A stretch of 64,000 nucleotides of DNA. Origin: JASFBA01 sp036172265 (GTDB lineage: Bacteria > Chloroflexota > Chloroflexia > DTKN01). The notes under the pieces were generated by a model, which worked only from the letters and a program-made list of their open reading frames with translations, searched no databases and was not told where the DNA came from. The stretch covers positions 1 to 64,000 of the forward strand of contig JASFBA010000099.1 of assembly GCA_036172265.1 (NCBI GenBank), given 5' to 3'. The position numbers and the translations under genes are program-made. Positions 62,890 through 64,000 of this stretch are shown one piece after another (positions within the stretch are counted from its first letter, which is position 1; the number at the start of each line of letters is the position of its first letter).

Positions 62890-64000
62890 CTAGGGCTGTG
62901 CCTGGCGGAACAGAGCCTGTAGTTCGCGGATGACCTCGGCCGAGGGGGGTTCCACTAGGTTAATGCGGGGGATCTGTACCTGCAGGCCCTGTTCCTGGTA
63001 CAGGTTGAAGGGGTTCTCCGGGTCATCGTTGACGACGGGGACGTCCACGTTGGCCGGCCGGAAGCCGTAGCGCAGAGCCTCTTTCTGGATGTCCTCGCGC
63101 AGGAGAAACTTCTGGAATTCGAGCGCCGCGTCCTTCTGGTCCGCTGAGGACCAGTCGGCCATCAGGATGCAAAAAGGGTGGTCGTTCCAGAGGTTTAGGC
63201 GGGGATAGAAGACGCGTAGAGAGGTGCCCCAGCGGCCGGGGGCGTTTTTCATCTGGGTGGCCACCAGGTTTTCATAGACCATAATGACATCATACTTGGA
63301 AGCCCCGTAGAGGATCATATCGCGCATGAGGTTTGCCGAGGCCCGGTCGTACCCGCCGACGATGCCGCGCCAGAGGGATTGCATCCAGGCCCGGTATAGG
63401 CTATCCATTAGTTCGGCCACCGTCAGTCCCCGAATCTTGTCAAAGTATTCGTAGGTCGCCAGGGTGATGGCCACCAGTCCGGAGTTGCTGAGCACCGGGT
63501 CGGTCTGGCCGAACTTGACATAGCCCCAGTCGGCCTGCCCCCCGAGCGTCTTCCAGCCCTCGGGTGCAGCGAGCGCCTCCTGGATGGTATCCCAGTCGGG
63601 TTCCTCTCCAAAGTGGTTCAAAAAGACCTCGGCCCGGTCCTGCCACATCACCAGGACCATCGGGGTAAGGACGAGTGGAGTGGCCTGGTACTGGCCGACA
63701 CGCATAATGAGGTCGGTGCCATGCCGGGGATACCACTCGGCGTTCAGGAGGTTGACCCAGAGCATAGAGGAAGGGGACCAAGCGGTAGGGGGATGGAGGA
63801 ACTTTTCATCGCGGATATTGAGGAGGGCATCGCCGCTGTCCATGGCCTCCAGGTGGACGACGATGCGCTGCCCGCCGATGCGGTGCCCTTCCTGGTTGAA
63901 GCGCCGGGCAGCAGCCGAAAGCCACTCGGTTTCCTCGGTGGCGTGCACAATCCAGATTTCGAGGTCGGGCAACTGGCTGGTCTTGGGCAAAAAGCCCACA
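62890..64000 (-). CDS. Solute-binding-like protein, 5' part outside the window
   Basis: At least 370 aa are visible, open at the right edge. The sequence parallels the solute-binding-like half of the next gene: LEIWIVHATEETEWLSAAARRF, then MVLVMWQDRAEVFLNHFG, GYVKFGQTDPVLSNSGLVAI and LNLWNDHPFCILMADWSS. It therefore appears to be a paralogue without the vWA part. The signal or anchor region lies beyond 64000. It is the first visible gene of the five-gene minus-strand operon that ends with the LIV-type lipoprotein. Confidence 0.85.
   Translation of the reverse strand, partial: VGFLPKTSQLPDLEIWIVHATEETEWLSAAARRFNQEGHRIGGQRIVVHLEAMDSGDALLNIRDEKFLHPPTAWSPSSMLWVNLLNAEWYPRHGTDLIMRVGQYQATPLVLTPMVLVMWQDRAEVFLNHFGEEPDWDTIQEALAAPEGWKTLGGQADWGYVKFGQTDPVLSNSGLVAITLATYEYFDKIRGLTVAELMDSLYRAWMQSLWRGIVGGYDRASANLMRDMILYGASKYDVIMVYENLVATQMKNAPGRWGTSLRVFYPRLNLWNDHPFCILMADWSSADQKDAALEFQKFLLREDIQKEALRYGFRPANVDVPVVNDDPENPFNLYQEQGLQVQIPRINLVEPPSAEVIRELQALFRQAQP

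Noticed and set aside
58823..64000. A standard ABC importer operon
   Set aside because: There are three binding-like proteins but no permease or ATPase within the visible part.

Overview
The window is GC-rich bacterial chromosome. The gene content and style suggest Chloroflexota (Anaerolineae- or Thermoflexia-like). This is an inference from several traits: PKD-domain secreted proteins ending in an IYLPLVLRG-type tail, a cyclase-AAA-TPR regulator, SBP-vWA fusions, a TPR/zinc protein with a typical Chloroflexi repeat, CIRCE-controlled groESL, a large beta' coiled-coil insertion, and many palindromic intergenic elements. No rRNA, tRNA, CRISPR array or intact transposon was seen. Housekeeping genes dominate. 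Most promoters I could place are sigma-A-like with 17-bp spacers, and several of them settle the choice of start codon.

Layout. 1-520 is the end of a PKD surface protein. 730-2996 (minus) is rpoD-pyrE-HEAT-like. 3283-5360 is groES-groEL behind a perfect CIRCE operator. 5361-6032 is a repeat-rich gap. 6033-7459 is a B12-binding mutase subunit plus its GTPase chaperone MeaB. 7528-11974 is a phosphonate/phosphite-type ABC importer with an unusual fused double permease. A heptamer inverted repeat separates it from a minus operon, 12074-17238 (PGI/PMI isomerase, M28 peptidase-like membrane protein, UPF0182). 17300-20383 encodes a glycosidase-like domain fused to an O-antigen ligase/polymerase domain, divergent from and overlapping the promoter of rpoB-rpoC (20713-29071). 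29215-30759 is a PHP phosphatase and an atypical response regulator. 30776-33414 (minus) is an ABC ATPase, selA and a TPR/zinc protein.

33673-37562 (plus) holds a membrane HEXXH protein, a DUF1992 protein, a sugar nucleotidyltransferase and an RlmI-like methyltransferase. 37520-42646 (minus) is alaS, a baseplate-J-like protein and ruvX. 42788-45926 has two M42 peptidases and a tyrosine-recombinase-like protein that has lost most catalytic residues. 45944-53646 (minus) has comEC, PBP1A, adenine deaminase, a decayed nucleotidyltransferase pair and a CpXC protein. 53966-55428 is a NifU-like scaffold and a cysteine desulfurase. A REP-associated transposase remnant follows, then a cyclase-ATPase-TPR protein. 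58823-64000 (minus) is an overlapping operon of solute-binding-like proteins, one carrying a vWA domain, with a coiled-coil membrane protein and no permease. This is the best candidate for an undescribed system.

A recurrent theme is small palindromes bounded by GTAGGG and CCCTAC. Three of them supply the TAG stop codon of the adjacent gene (rpoD, alaS and the LIV-type binding protein). A RAYT-type transposase remnant in the same window offers a possible mobilising agent.
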